Source: Eremophila alpestris peregrina
Lineage: Eukaryota > Chordata > Aves > Passeriformes > Alaudidae
Direction: 5' to 3'
DNA length: 64,000 nucleotides
Assembly (NCBI GenBank): GCA_009792885.1
Contig: WMCF01000018.1
Span: 4,297,297-4,361,296 of the forward strand
Both the position numbers and the translations under genes were made by a program. Of the stretch, positions 47,346 through 59,911 are shown piece by piece. A model generated the notes under the pieces. The model saw nothing but the letters and a program-made list of their open reading frames with translations, searched no databases and was not told where the DNA came from. Within the stretch, counting starts at the first letter, position 1, and the number at the start of each line of letters is the position of its first letter.

Positions 47346-50178
47346 TATCTTTTCCAGGTTGAGGAAGTGAATGGAAGTATCTTTGGTGATCTACTGTCCC
47401 CATTTGTGTTATGTTTGTACCTCTTGGTTAAAATATAGGATTTATAAAATAAATTTTTTATATAAAGCATGGATGTAATTCCCTTGTAATTTATGCCAAA
47501 TAGATAAAAAAATTGAAGAGAAGTTAAAAAGATATTTCTAGTTATATCTTCTATTTTTATCCTATTATCAAGAACTTTTCATCTTCTTCCAGATGAGCAA
47601 AATGGGGCATCTGTTATTTCAGTTACTGCGGCAGGTCCTATATTCTTTGTTCTTCAGTTTTACCAAGTGATTGTGGTCTCTGTCTCTCTCTGAAGTGCTG
47701 TCGCCCTGCCCACAACAGCACATTTTTATAACTGTGATCCCTCTGGTCCCCTGGCGCTCTGCTTCCTGTTTTTAATTATTCTCTTCCAGTTTTGCTTTTT
47801 ATCCACCGAACTACACAACCATCTTGTGCACGTCCTGTAAGGGGATTTTGCTTTCCTTCTGACAAGAGTGTCAGATTAGGCATGACTGTAGGGGTAATAC
47901 CTGGGAGATCAGGGTCACATAAAGGTGTCTAGGATTGACCTCAGGTATGGACAGCACTGATGAAACCCATCCTTTACAACTGTGGGTCAGGTTCTAATTG
48001 ATCTTGGTTTAGAATAGACTGGCTTCCTTAGTATCTACTTTTCTTCCTGATTTTTTTGCCACTCCACAGAGTTACCTGCTGCTGCTGGGGCTCCACCCTC
48101 ACCATTATCCATGAGCCAGCAAATTTGAAGCCATTTGGGAGGTCTAAATGAGCTCAGCCATTTTGGAGGCTGCAGCTCAGATACACCCCAAAGTGCCCTC
48201 CAGGAGGAAATCCAGAACTGTACACAGACAATAAGGAATCTCCAGGTGTCAATGGTTGTTGGAAAACGTGGATGTGCATCCGCGGAGTTTGAGCTTCCAG
48301 AAGTATCCTGAAGCTATCAGCTGCCAGGGTGAAGTCAGACTCCCTCCTTCCTGATCTGTTGGGTCTCTCAAATGATCCAGCTCCAAAGAGATGGTGTTCA
48401 TTTAATCCCTTAAATTAGGGACTCAGCTAAGGGCGTTGCATTTTTTGGGAAATTATTCTTGTCACTTTTGCAACTTAGGCAACACTTCTGCCAGTGCACT
48501 ATTGAAATAAAAGCTATCTAAGCCCTGACATGACACTGATTCCCCATATCTTGAAGACAGCCAGCTGCAACTATCAGATAAGCACTTGGTCCAAGCAGGA
48601 AATGTATTCTGAAATACATCCTCTCTTCAGGATTTCAGGCAGGCTGGCTCACTGTGTTAACAGCTGTGAACCCCTGTGGAAGAGATGGACATCCCTGTAT
48701 GTGGAGTATAATAAATACCTGTCATCTAAGCCAGTCATTTTTTTTTTGCTCATACAACCTGAATTTTACAGCACACAAGGAGTTGTCTTGCATTTAAATT
48801 ACCTAAAGTCTAATTCTAATAAATGTTTTCTTTAGAAGGATTATATGTGTGGAATAAGCAACCAAGCATGCAGAGGCTAAGACCTCCTACAACCAATACA
48901 AAATAACTCAGTGGATGTCTCAGGTTCAGTGTTTTCCTTGAAGAATTCATGTCTTTGGGAGCAGATGCATGTCCTGAATAAAGAAACCTTCATTGTAGTT
49001 TGTAATCTTTGGTGATTCATGCATACCACATTTATGAACATGAGACAGGAACTTACAAAAATTGGCAAAGCATGAATCTCATGGACATGTTCAGTAAGGC
49101 ACTGAAGGAATATAAACCACCCACCCATGGAAAGGCAAATATGACTCTTAGTGCTACCCCAGTATAAAACCACCTGCAAGGCCATATCCAGGTATTTTCC
49201 TGAAAACTTTCAGAAATTTAATCAGTGTTGAACACATAGTGTATAAAAGGTGTTGGACAATAAAGAAAAAAAGCAATTACACCCAACCCAGAGGAAAAAT
49301 ATTTCAGTTGCTAAACAAGATTAATAGTAAATATTCACTATTAGTAAATTAGATTATATTAATGCCTGTTAAATTCAACACCTGAACTTAATTGTGGCCA
49401 TGTTTTCTATTTTAAATGTGTACATGAACATATCTGTTTTTTACAAAAGCCCCTTATGCTGATTCTTACACTGGGACTTTTTAGATTTCTGCGGTTTTTC
49501 CACTCCACTGAGAGATTTTTAGATTTTCTACTGAACTACTAAGTATACAAGCAAAGCCCTGCACCATACCTACTATGTGAAATACATGGAGTAAAGTGAA
49601 ATTCCTAGAATGATAAGTTCCAGATGGTAGTTCTTATGATCTAATATTTCCTTACATATTTAGCTTCAGCGTGAACTCATCCAACATGCATGTTTTGTAT
49701 GCTTATTTGTGGAACCCCTCCCAGGAGCATAGGGCACCACGCTGTCATCTACCCATTTGCTTGTGTAGCAAATGGAAAATGTGGAGATATGCAATTAACC
49801 CTCACTCTGTTCCTGTTAAGGAGAAACCATAGAAACAAGATTGCATATGTAGGCAGCCCATTACATTTCTGGAGTTAGGAAAAATGATGCTGGGGCTGAA
49901 ACAGCTTACTTCCAAGAATACCAGAGAAAATCAAAACAGTGCACTGACATGACTTTCTGCTGTCATGTTTGAGTGCTGAACATGATGTTTGCAGGCATAA
50001 AACCAAATTTCCTGAGTTTAATTGTAGCATTACAGTTAACGATATGTTTAAAAAGGTCTTTGAGGGCATTTTCATGTTAAGTGTTTCCTCCAAGTCTCTT
50101 TCTTTGGGGATACCTGATGCAACTTCTCTTGGTGTGTCCTGAAGTTCTAAATTAGTCTGAATTTCCCTTGATTTATAG
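47346..50178. other. Noncoding stretch, possible decayed LTR near 48.5 kb
   Basis: No gene recognised. Pyrimidine-rich at 47.6-47.9 kb. Around 48440-48600 a TGAAATAAAAGCTATC string followed by CTGACATGACACTGATTCC looks like an LTR polyadenylation region, but no LTR ends or duplications could be fixed. AT-rich from 48.8 to 50.1 kb. Confidence 0.55.
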
Positions 50179-50210
50179 GACTCCATACAAAACTCTGAAT
50201 CTTTTCCAAG
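50179..50210 (+). other. Splice-site-bounded 32-base segment, candidate small exon
   Basis: A pyrimidine-rich acceptor ending GATTTATAG (AG at 50177-50178) and a strong donor CCAAG|GTAAGTCTG (GT at 50211-50212) bound 32 bases. Two phases are open (DSIQNSESFP or TPYKTLNLFQ). AGGTAAGT is expected about once per strand in 64 kb by chance, so this alone does not prove an exon. Confidence 0.15.
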
Positions 50211-50854
50211 GTAAGTCTGGTGGGTGGAATTTCTGAGAAATCCTGACTAATCTAAAAACCCAAGTCCTGTTCACCTTCAATAGAACTTGAGTGCTTTTAA
50301 AACACTCAGTTGCTTTAAGGTGAAAATATTTGCCTGATGGGATTTACTAAAGTGCTGTGGTTAGACTGAGACTGTTTGCTTATCTACTCTATTTATATTG
50401 CTTGCTTTATTACTTCCTGCTTAAAACATATAATTTTTTTTTTCTCCCATATAGTTTTGTTGGGTTATTTTTTGGTAGATTATTTTTCCAATGGTAAGGT
50501 GGGATTCACCAGAGTTTCCCCAAGTAACCACTTTCTGTGGAGCCCAATCCTTTGCATTTATTACTCATTATGTGTGCAAAAGTTAACTCCTATAACTTTG
50601 CTGCTTTTCCACCCTTGCCTGCTGACAGCAGTGAGACCCAGACTCAGAAAGGAAATTAGTCACTGCCATGCTGATTGCCTCAGCAAACACCAGGGAACGT
50701 GTGTTTGCACTGGTGATGATCCCTCAGTGACTCAGTGGGACACCTGTGAATCACTGGGGGCAATACTCCACCTAAGGTGCAACATCAGTGCCTGCTTTGT
50801 ACTGCAGCTGCCAAACACGGAATGAAGTTGCAGTCTCACTTTTACTTGTGTGAA

Positions 50855-50965
50855 TCCAAAGTAGGCCCACTGACTTCAGTCTGGATTTATGCTCTTGTGG
50901 GCTCATCCTACTCCTGTTTGGAAAGTTTCCACTGATTTAATGAGAGTTGGACCAGACCTGGAGTA
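50855..50965. repeat. Possible ancient amniote repeat
   Basis: The strings GGCCCACTGACTTCAGTCTG and, after a gap, TTTCCACTGATTTAATGAGA with GTTGGACCAGACC resemble the dispersed amniote motif in which '(c)ccattgacttcaatggga..' is followed by 'tggatcaggccc'. It is diverged and the family name is uncertain. Confidence 0.3.
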
Positions 50966-53900
50966 ATTTCTTTTGCAACAATCTGTTTACCTTATGTCAC
51001 ACTTCCTTTTCAAGTGCATAAACTTCATTGCTGAACATTCATGGAAATGAAATTAAACATGAAGTGAATCATTTATGCAGACTACCATAGCATGAAGTTA
51101 AGGGTTTCCTTATGCTGAAGTATTAATTTTAGGTTATTTCCCGGTTCAATTTCTGGCAATTTATAATAAGCATCTAAACCTTAAACTAAATTGAGCACCT
51201 CAATATCAAAATTCCCAATAAAAATATTCAGGACCTTTAAGATAGCATTTTAGCTTGAAAGATCACAATCCATAAGCATTTCTAATGATAAAATACTAAC
51301 TCAAAGTAATATTAAACATTTTTCTGTCACCAAATGAGACACATGAGCATTGGTCTGGATAGCGCCTTGCAGGTCTCTGAGTCCACTTCCCTAAAATGGG
51401 AAGGAGTAATTTCAGTCAGTGTCAACTTTAGAAGCTTCCTCTTCTGCTCAACATAGCACTAACATCATAGACCAAACATTCACCATCAGTCTACAGGAGA
51501 CATTATCCTTGAGTTAAAAGACTACATTTCCAACTACAGAAGGTGATGAGACTTGTGAATTAAGAGCTTTACAAGTATCTGTTTTACTAAAGGAATCTTC
51601 CAGGAGATGCTAAGAAGGAAGTCCTATCCCTGTTACAAAGGAGGCCAGAAGAGCAAAGAACAGTCTCCACCTGTCTGACCTAAGGGAGATAGTCTTCCAC
51701 TTAAAGTGGTGATTGCTTTCAACCCAAAATCTTAGGGGATCAAATGTCAGTAACAACACCAGACATCAATCTACAGCCTATTTCCAGCTGGGGATAAACT
51801 CCAATATTTCAGATGACAAAAAAAAGGTTAAAAAAAAAAAAAAAAAAGAAGACAAATTATTCAGTCTGTGGAACTAAATCTGAAAAAATTAAAACCTTAG
51901 AGGGCAAAGTTAGACAGGTACATCTGAGGAAGCTAATGGGAATCCATATCAGAATATTCCAGGGTGGATAAGGCACAATTCCATCCTTTTTCCTTATTAT
52001 GGAACAACTTCTATGTCCAATGATTAGGAGCATTATCTCCATTGTCTACCTCAGCCATTTACAAAACAAAACACATGACCTATAATACCTTCTCTTCACT
52101 ATCACAGTATCTCAGCAAGTTAAAATGTCTAAAGTATTTGTCCCTGAAAAGCTCCTAGGAGTGCTATATACGTCAAAAAGGAGCTGATAGGCAGAGAGGA
52201 TGGAGAGAGAATTGCTCTCTAGAAGTTTTGGGCATGTCTTTGATTGTTCATTGAAAGGAAATTGGTGCTTTTGGTGATTCAGAGCACTTGACTAAAGCAG
52301 CAGTTGTATAATGTGTCATTCATTATTGCTGTTGGGAGGTGCTTGTTTGTCTCATTTATTCACAGAGACAAGGCTTTCAAGACGTTTGTCTGGCTTTTGG
52401 GGGCAGGTCAGTTCTTTCTGTATTTCCCCCCCACAGCAGGCTAATCAAAATATCAGTCTCATAAAAAAAAAAAAAACTATTCTAAATTTCACAGATCATG
52501 TTTCATGATCCCATTGCAGGTGTGTTCTACCACTACCAAATGGCAGGAGTAAGAGGCAGGGAGTGTAAATGCATCAAACCAGGATTCTTTTAGACAGGAA
52601 GGGGGTTTGTGAGACCACACAGTGGGACTGAGACATCAGCCTGGATCTGAGAGTCAAGGTGTGTCCTTCATGGTAGCACATCCACATCCTACACGCTGTA
52701 GTCAGAACCATCGCCTACTTCTGGAGAGAGTTACTGTCTCTAGGCAAGCTCCAAAATCCTACAAATTAAAAGCTTTGCTCTAGATTGTTTCCAGTTTGGA
52801 AAATTGATCTTATTTGCTTTTACTAGACATATCACAAACCACTTAAGCACCATAGAATCCCTGCTATTATAAGATGATTCTGCTGGTGAGAAGGTCTAAT
52901 TCAAGAATTCATAGTAAAAATAATATAATTTAATTTGCATTTGTTCTAAAGATCATTGATATAATAATAACATGTGTTGGCTTAACTAAAAACCGATGTT
53001 AAAATTTGAGATAGCATATCCTCTCCAAACAAAAAAGAGATATTATTATTCAAGGCCATCCTTACCTGGTCTTAATAACGTCTTATGGCAAAATTAATTT
53101 ACTTTCAAAATTCCAGTTGCCATAACAACTTGGTGCAGCAGTTTACACGATTTAACAAGATTCCAAAAGAACTGTTTCATGAAGAAGAAAAACCCAACAT
53201 GATTGGGGAGGGATTTTTTTTTTCCCAATTGCTGTATTTAAAGATTAATATCTGGTTGGTAAATCTTTTTCTCTAAAAGGAAAAATACTCTTATATTCAG
53301 AGCTGCTCTACTCCCTCTACTGTGAAATCCTTGGAGCCTTCATACTTGGCAGCAATAGTGACTCAGTTTAAGATAGCTGCAGAGTGTGCATCAGCTCAAT
53401 GAGCAGTTGTCTTTGACTTTGGACCCATCAGCCTTCCCATAAAAGGGTGAATATCTACAGGGGTTTGTTTCTTAGCACCACAAATACTCTTGTGCTGAGA
53501 ACTGCTGCCAAGGAAGACTCACACAGTCTTGTAATGGGAAAAAAACCCATCTTGTTTTAATGGTCATAACCATCTTCCACTTATCTCCTATTTATTATTG
53601 ATATATTTGCAAATAGGCAGGTGAACACCTGGATCAGGCCAGGGCAGCAGCCTAGAATGGGTGCACAGGGGAAGGCAGATGTGGCCTCCCCTCCTGCCCT
53701 GCCCAGCCTGGAGATGTGTGACAGCCCCAGTCCCTCTGCTTGTCTGAGTGCAAGGAGCAGACTCTGACCTTCCTCTTTGCCCAAAGGATTTCTCCAGTGG
53801 TCTCCAGTCTGTACTGGACCTCCCCAGTGTAATCCAAGGACTTGCATTCTCTTGGAGCAGAAACATGTTATTTTATTATCAACAACAGAAGAAAAAATAT

Positions 53901-54289
53901 TTAAACACCTCAAAAAATAATAATAAAAGTGAAAATAGCCAAAGTACAGGTACTCCAAGCACATATGAACACCCCAGTCACAACAAAGAACCCATCATGC
54001 ACCAGTGAAAAGCACAGAATTATCATTAGACAGATGAACTATCTCATACAGAATTTCGTGTCTCTGGTGATGATTTTAGGAAAATCTCACAGTCTGATTC
54101 TTTTTCTTAACAAAAGCATGAGCCCTCTCATTAGGCTGCCTACCAGTGGGGTCAGTTGCTGGTCTCTTGCTGTCACTTAGATACCTGTCCTCTCTCGGTT
54201 AGACCAAGAGATTGCTCAAGTTCTGTCTGTTTTACATCCCAGAGGTCATTAGCAGTCAGAATTATTCTGACCTTTTGCCACCATATCAA
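50966..54289. other. Noncoding stretch with A-rich tracts
   Basis: No gene recognised. A18 at 51830-51847 and an A14 at 52463-52476. A GC-richer islet at 53.6-53.85 kb carries overlapping minus-strand frames of 61, 92 and 127 codons without motif. A donor-like ACCAG|GTAAGG on the minus strand (exon end at 53066) has no convincing acceptor upstream. Confidence 0.6.
51830..51847. repeat. A18 homopolymer
   Basis: Eighteen A bases preceded by a second A-rich run at about 51817-51825. The flanking 400 bases upstream do not match a recognisable retrocopy. Confidence 0.9.
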
Positions 54290-54480
54290 AGAGCTGGATC
54301 AGAGGTGAACAGAAAGCTGTAACGTTTTGGCATCTGTCTAATTTCCAGAGGAGAAAGACAATATTAAAAATCTCATTCGTGCTCATTACTGCTTCACATT
54401 AAATAAAGCTGACAGAAAAAGTTGGAGGAAAAAATTGATAATGACAAATTAGGTTTCTTTTTTATGTTTGTGAATTATCT
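54290..54480. promoter_or_regulatory. Conserved-noncoding-element-like stretch
   Basis: Unique sequence with no frames, containing GTAACGTTTTGGC, CTCATTCGTGCTCATTACTG and CACATTAAATAAAGCTGAC, followed by AT-rich DNA. Isolated CpGs kept in AT-rich context and TAAT/TTAAAT cores give it the texture of a deep vertebrate noncoding element. Inference only. Confidence 0.25.
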
Positions 54481-57400
54481 CTGAACATGCTACAATTAGT
54501 TTTAAACTATTTATTCTTTGAAAATAATTTGCCAATAATTCACTGTCTACTGAAGGCTCAAAACCAGTTATGGTTATTTCTTATTCAGAATGTGAAGTGT
54601 GAAGTTGGCATTGACTGAATTGATAATTTATGTGATATTGTTTTAAATGAATAAATGAAAATTGTTTGGGATGCAAATATTTATATTTATTAGAGACAAA
54701 TTTGCTGATTGTTCATATTCTCTATAATTAATCTAAAGGCTAAAATTCTTGCAAATCTGACTTTTATGAAATATGACTGGGAATATACTGGTATCTTATA
54801 CACAGCATTTTTAGTGTACTGCTGAATTGTCTTAGACAAATAATTTCAACAATGATGTAGGTATAAGCACAATTACCATGAAAACTGGTATAATTTCAGA
54901 ACAGTTTCTTAAAAAATAATATAAAATTAAGCAATATAGCAATAATAAACAGCTCAAATAAGGGAAGGAATTCACATCAGGCTTATTAGTTGTTCTGCTC
55001 TGTTATGGCTATAGAAATACTTTATAGTTATTATATCTCTTTTTCTTGCCACACTATTCTACTACCTAAAAGTTAATTTAATCAGTCAAATAATACTATC
55101 CAAATGTCATTCATCCTGTTTTGATTTATGTTGCTTTTTAATTTCAAATAGCTTTCTCAGTAATCCAGTTTTCTGAGAATTTATCTTGTTTTTATCTCTG
55201 GCCTGTAACCTATCCAAATAATTACTCTAATTTTGTTCTTATTGGCAAATATCCCATTCTGACTTTGCATTTTTTCTTTTGTGTACTCCTATTCTAACTT
55301 TTATTAATCTTCTGCTGGTCTCATGTGCTTTTCTGCTGTAACAGCTGGGAATTTAAGTAATTCTTGATGCTTTGAAATTTGTCACTGATAATGTGCCAAC
55401 AAGAACAAAGATTTTTCAGCTGTCTTTATTGTTAGGTTTTGGGTTTTCGTTAGGTTTTGTGGGGTTTTTTTGTTTTTTGGTTTTTTTTTTTACTCAGTAA
55501 AGATGTTTTCATTTTGCATCTTTATTTACTGGTTAGTACAATGTGTGTACTGTAACTGCCTCATATTTCATGAATATGTAACAGAAGTCATCACAATAAG
55601 CATTAGTAAACAAGATGAGGATTAAGCACTCAGTTAATGTATGTTTGCTCTTGACCATATTCTGATATTTTTACCTTTGTTGAGTAAATAGTCAATGAAA
55701 ATTGGTGTGACCTCTTAATAACATGGGAGGCAGCATCCAGGTGTGAAAAAACTGTTTCAAGGTGTAGTCCCCAGATGAAAGAAAGATTTAAATAACCACT
55801 AATGGCAAATTGAGGGGTTTGGAGGCTGTGAAGAGAATGTAGATGTTGCAGGTGGTCTTGTTTAAGCAAAGGTGGATGGAGTGATGTCTTTGGTCTTTTG
55901 AATTTGTTTTTGCTCAGTGCTGATGTGAATGGAGCAATATGTTCTTATTTCATTTTAATTATTTGAAATTTTTTGTTTTCTTTGTGAAAATTAAGCTAAT
56001 GTTAAGGCTTGTTAGTTAAAGCAATATTGGTAATTTACAGCTGGAGATCAGGCCAAAATCCCTTTCATGCTCCTTCTGGGTACCACTGCTGAGTTTCCTT
56101 ATGGAGCTGCTGTATTTTATACAGGGCTGGGTGCAGAGTGTAGTAGGTGCTTCCTGCTTGCAGCTTTGGATTCTGTGAGCTTTTATTGCTTTAATGCAAG
56201 TTGTGTGGCTGTAACATATTATGATGTTGAAAGAATATCTGCCTTTTTTTTTCAGGTTTCAGGAGGACTTTCTACTTGTTCTGGGCATCTTGGAGATGCT
56301 TAAAAGAAATATCTCAAATAAATATTACAGCCACAAGGAAATGTTTTATAATCATGTATGGATTATATTCTTTAAAATAAACATATATAGATAGGCTTTG
56401 TTCCATCAATTGTACTTAGTGTATAGAAAAATCAATGCTATTTGCAGAGCACAATTATTTATTGTCTCTCAGCTCAGTAGTTGAAATGTTTTGTATTAAG
56501 TTATTTACACTTGTTCATCTCAGAGTAGCCACCTGATCAGGCTCAAGGAAAAGCAACTAAATCATTATTTGCTTGTTTTGGAGTTGGGAGGGTTCAAGCA
56601 CTGTGAGTACATGTAATGCTATTGCAGTAAGCTCAAGCACACAGGACTGCCAAAGGTCTTCTGATTTTCAGTTTTGTGTGCTCCAGCCATGTCTGGCAGC
56701 ACACAAACTGTTAGCTCACTTTTAAAGAGGAAACCTGCTCCCTGTCAGTGGTTTGCAAATCTTCTTGTACCCAAGCTGTGCTTGTAATATGTAGAGGAGT
56801 GCCAAAGTTTCAAGGGTTCAAAAAGTGGTTACATGGATATGGAGGCAGAAGGTTATAGTGTTTAGCTTCTGTTAGGGAGTAAACATGTTTGCTGGACAAG
56901 TTGTTTATTTTTGGTTTTTTAAATATATGTATTCATAACTTCTTTCCTCAGTGAAAAAAATCTTCTCTATGAAAAAAAATCTTCTCTACTCCCTCTCCCA
57001 GTTCTCACTAGGGGAAAGAGCCCAGAGGAAATTATGCATTTCCCATAGGATGCTCTGGCTCTTGCTGAAATGGGCTCACTGCCTCTCTGGGCTACAGGCA
57101 GGTCAGAAAAAACTGTCTGTTCCTCACAGCCCTGTGAGAGACAGAGTGCAGTCATGCTGGGAAAATGGGCAGCAGAGGTTGATGTGAAACACTGAGGAAA
57201 GGATGAAGAAAATGTTTGGATATCCTGGGGGAGTGAGCTGCAGCACTGGGCACCAGGGTAGCAGACCTTGCACAGTTCTGTCCTCTCTGCAGGTATTTAA
57301 TAGCAGGAAGGAAGCCCCCATTTTTCTGAGAACTGGTTGTAGCTGTGTGTTGTGCAAGCAGATTGCTGACTATGAGCCACAGTACACGGACTTGTTGGTG

Positions 57401-59787
57401 TGCACCTCTTCAGCTGCTGTCTTGCTGTTGCAGGTGCTGCTCATGGAAATTACAGAGACTGATGGTGGGTTCAGCCTCTGTGGGTTTTTAGTGGAAATCC
57501 TCTTATTAAACATAAACACAGACAAAACAGTTGTAAGGAATGTCACTAAGCTGGCTCAAAAATGAACATCTAGCTTCCCTGAATTTTCTTCTCCTTGGTG
57601 GGAGAGTGTAGAAATAATCCAATTATATATTGCTATATGGAACTAGCAGTATGCCTATTTCCACTGTCTTGTGGCCTAACTGGTGACCCTAAAGCAGAAT
57701 GTAAGAAACAGGATTATAAGCAATGAAAAAAATCTTTAATAATAGCTGTCTGCTCCTTAGATAGAAGGCAGATCTGGGCCAACAGCCCTTCTTTCACTTC
57801 CTGGAAAATCCTACCTTATAGGATTATGGGAAGGGTTGGTATTGCTGGGATTTGTTAAGAAAAAATTTCAACACAGATTAGCAGGCAAAGTTGGCAAGTG
57901 TGAAGTTCATCCTCTTGATTTCCCAATCTGACAATCTGACAATCTCTGATGTCATGCCAGAGGAAACAGATTTCTGTAACGTCAATTATGTGTAATGTTC
58001 CAACTGAAGCTTTTGAATATTTATGATGCTTGGCTCACTAAAAAAGGACTTTATTGCATTTAAAGATAGTCCTTTGGATATGATAATCTGAGCTCTCCTT
58101 AAAAAAAAGACTGAGCAAGGAACTTAAACTCTGAATTATACTATATCTTGCATGACAACTTTCTCCTGATTGAATGTCAGGACTGATCACAGAATCAGCC
58201 CTCTGGGAAGTAGTGAGAAGCAAAATAGAGCCATGGAATCCTTCAGGCCAATTGTCAGTGTCTGTCTCGTTTGAGATTTTTGAATCAGGCTACATATGCA
58301 GCTTGTTTCCACACAGGTTCTATTGCTTGAGAAGTTCAGGTTTTGAACTTTCTTTTAGTTAAGAAAATTAATTCTTGGTGTTACGTATAGACAGGATTTT
58401 CAAATAATTCTCCTGCTGACCCTTCTTTCCATGCCATTGCACTTGCCAGTGGCACAGTTGGGTTTATCAAGTGTAGCTCCTCACAGCTCAGCAAATTAGG
58501 TGCCACAACAGATTTTTTTTTTAAAGCCCTTGGCAACAGTGTGGCTTCATATAGCAAACCCTTATTTTAGGAACCAGAAGGTTAAAATCACTTAACACCT
58601 CCAGTGTTGTTGCTCATCACCTGAGCTCTACAGGAGGATTAATACAGATAATTTCTCCAAGAGAAAGGTCTTTGGATGCATGTGCTCATAATCAGTGTTG
58701 ATGTGAACAAAATCAAAGGGTCTCCCCATGGCCTCCATGTCCAGAGGAGTGCTGACAGAAATAGATATGAACTTCCAGAGGGGACTGTGTTTGTGCTCTC
58801 AGGAATAAGTGCATACTTTGAAACGAGGCTACTGGTGTCAAATTACACCATCAAACCCAGATAATACAAAAAAACCCTTAGTAATATGTCTTCCTAAATC
58901 TGGATGATCATCTGAGAAGGAGATTTTTCTTTGTTATGGACTAACTTCAGTGTTGTGGAAGAACTGTGCTCACAGTCATATTGGACTTTTCTTAAGTAAC
59001 AGGTTTATACTGTGTAGCTATATTGGAGAGAGACTTCTCAGCTCACATAGACTTCTCAGCTTCTTTTTCCTCCTTTGTTTCTACCCTCTGCCCACAAATT
59101 TTCAGCAATATATGAGTTAAAGATTGCATGGTGCTCAATGGACACGTAAGGAAGGGTACAGGAGGTAAAGAAAAAAAACAATGGAACAGATAAAGTAATG
59201 TACTCCAAGTATATAAAGGTTGAGTTCTCCTGAGGAAAATGGCTCAAATCAGATTATCAAGATCTTCTGTAATGCTTAGATATGGCATTATGAAAAAAGA
59301 ACTGTAAGCTAGTCCAATACCCTTTAGCCTATTCATTTAAATAGAAATAGGTCCTCTCAGGGACTCCCTGAGCACATACTCTTCCCCAAGTCCTATAGCA
59401 GCTACAGAAACATTGTCCTGGCTGAGAAAAATGCTTCACATCTTCCTGGTTTGCCAACTGACTTTATGAGAGTCCTATTGTCACCTTGGAAGGACAACCC
59501 AAAGAGCTGTGCATGCAGGGATGAAAAGAGACTCCTTCCCCAACCTGTGTGTGCTCACAGACAGGTCAATTGCAACCTTTGCTGTCTCCTTGCTTTCATA
59601 TTCATTGTCTGCCTGTTAACTCATGTGCTATTTTTCCTTTGAACTAATTTTGCATATCAAATGTTTTATTGAAAGCCAGTGAGATTAGATCTATTCTGCT
59701 TTTTTCCCCCCTCTATGAAATCAGGTGTTTTATCTCAGGTTTGTGGCCACAGAATACTTGGCATCTTGCTTTGCTTTCCTTTTGCAG
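54481..59787. other. AT-rich noncoding stretch with T/G tract
   Basis: No gene recognised. Very AT-rich to 55.4 kb, then a GGTTTT-rich tract at 55433-55491. Small direct duplications: TGAAAAAAATCTTCTCTA twice at 56952-56988, and CAATCTGA repeats at about 57924-57944. A 120-codon plus-strand frame at 57203-57565 contains two internal acceptor-like CTGCAG|G and TTGCAG|G strings but no recognisable motif. Confidence 0.6.
55433..55491. repeat. T/G low-complexity tract
   Basis: Alternating GGTTTT, GGGGTTTTTTT and long T runs over about 60 bases. It is telomere-like in composition only; there is no TTAGGG array. Confidence 0.85.
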
Positions 59788-59892
59788 ATGCAAACTCTTG
59801 CTGCTTACTTCATCTCCGATGCATCTGGCTGAAGAACCAGCTGACTCGGTTTGCTAAATTCACAGTTTAATTTTTTTTCCCCACTATTCTAG

Positions 59893-59911
59893 AAAAGGAG
59901 TCAAGTGCCAG
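59893..59911 (+). other. Candidate microexon or 3' part of a small exon
   Basis: A run of eight T, then CCCCACTATTCTAG (AG at 59891-59892), is a strong acceptor. Nineteen bases later comes CCAG|GTAAGTGAG, a near-perfect donor with GT at 59912-59913. A second strong acceptor (CTTTCCTTTTGCAG, AG at 59786-59787) would give an alternative 124-base exon, 59788-59911. That longer exon has stops in all three phases, so it could only be noncoding. A branch-point-like TGCTAAAT lies at about 59852-59859. No function can be assigned. Confidence 0.2.

Noticed and set aside
50376..50825. 149-codon plus-strand frame
   Set aside because: The start is a T-rich hydrophobic run and the remainder has no recognisable pattern. 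It ends beside an old repeat-like motif.
55433..55491. Telomere-like G/T-rich tract
   Set aside because: There are no TTAGGG units. It is an irregular GGTTTT low-complexity tract.
57203..57565. 120-codon plus-strand frame with internal acceptor-like CTGCAG|G strings
   Set aside because: No recognisable domain. The acceptor-like strings are interpreted as chance in pyrimidine-rich sequence, with no matching donor.
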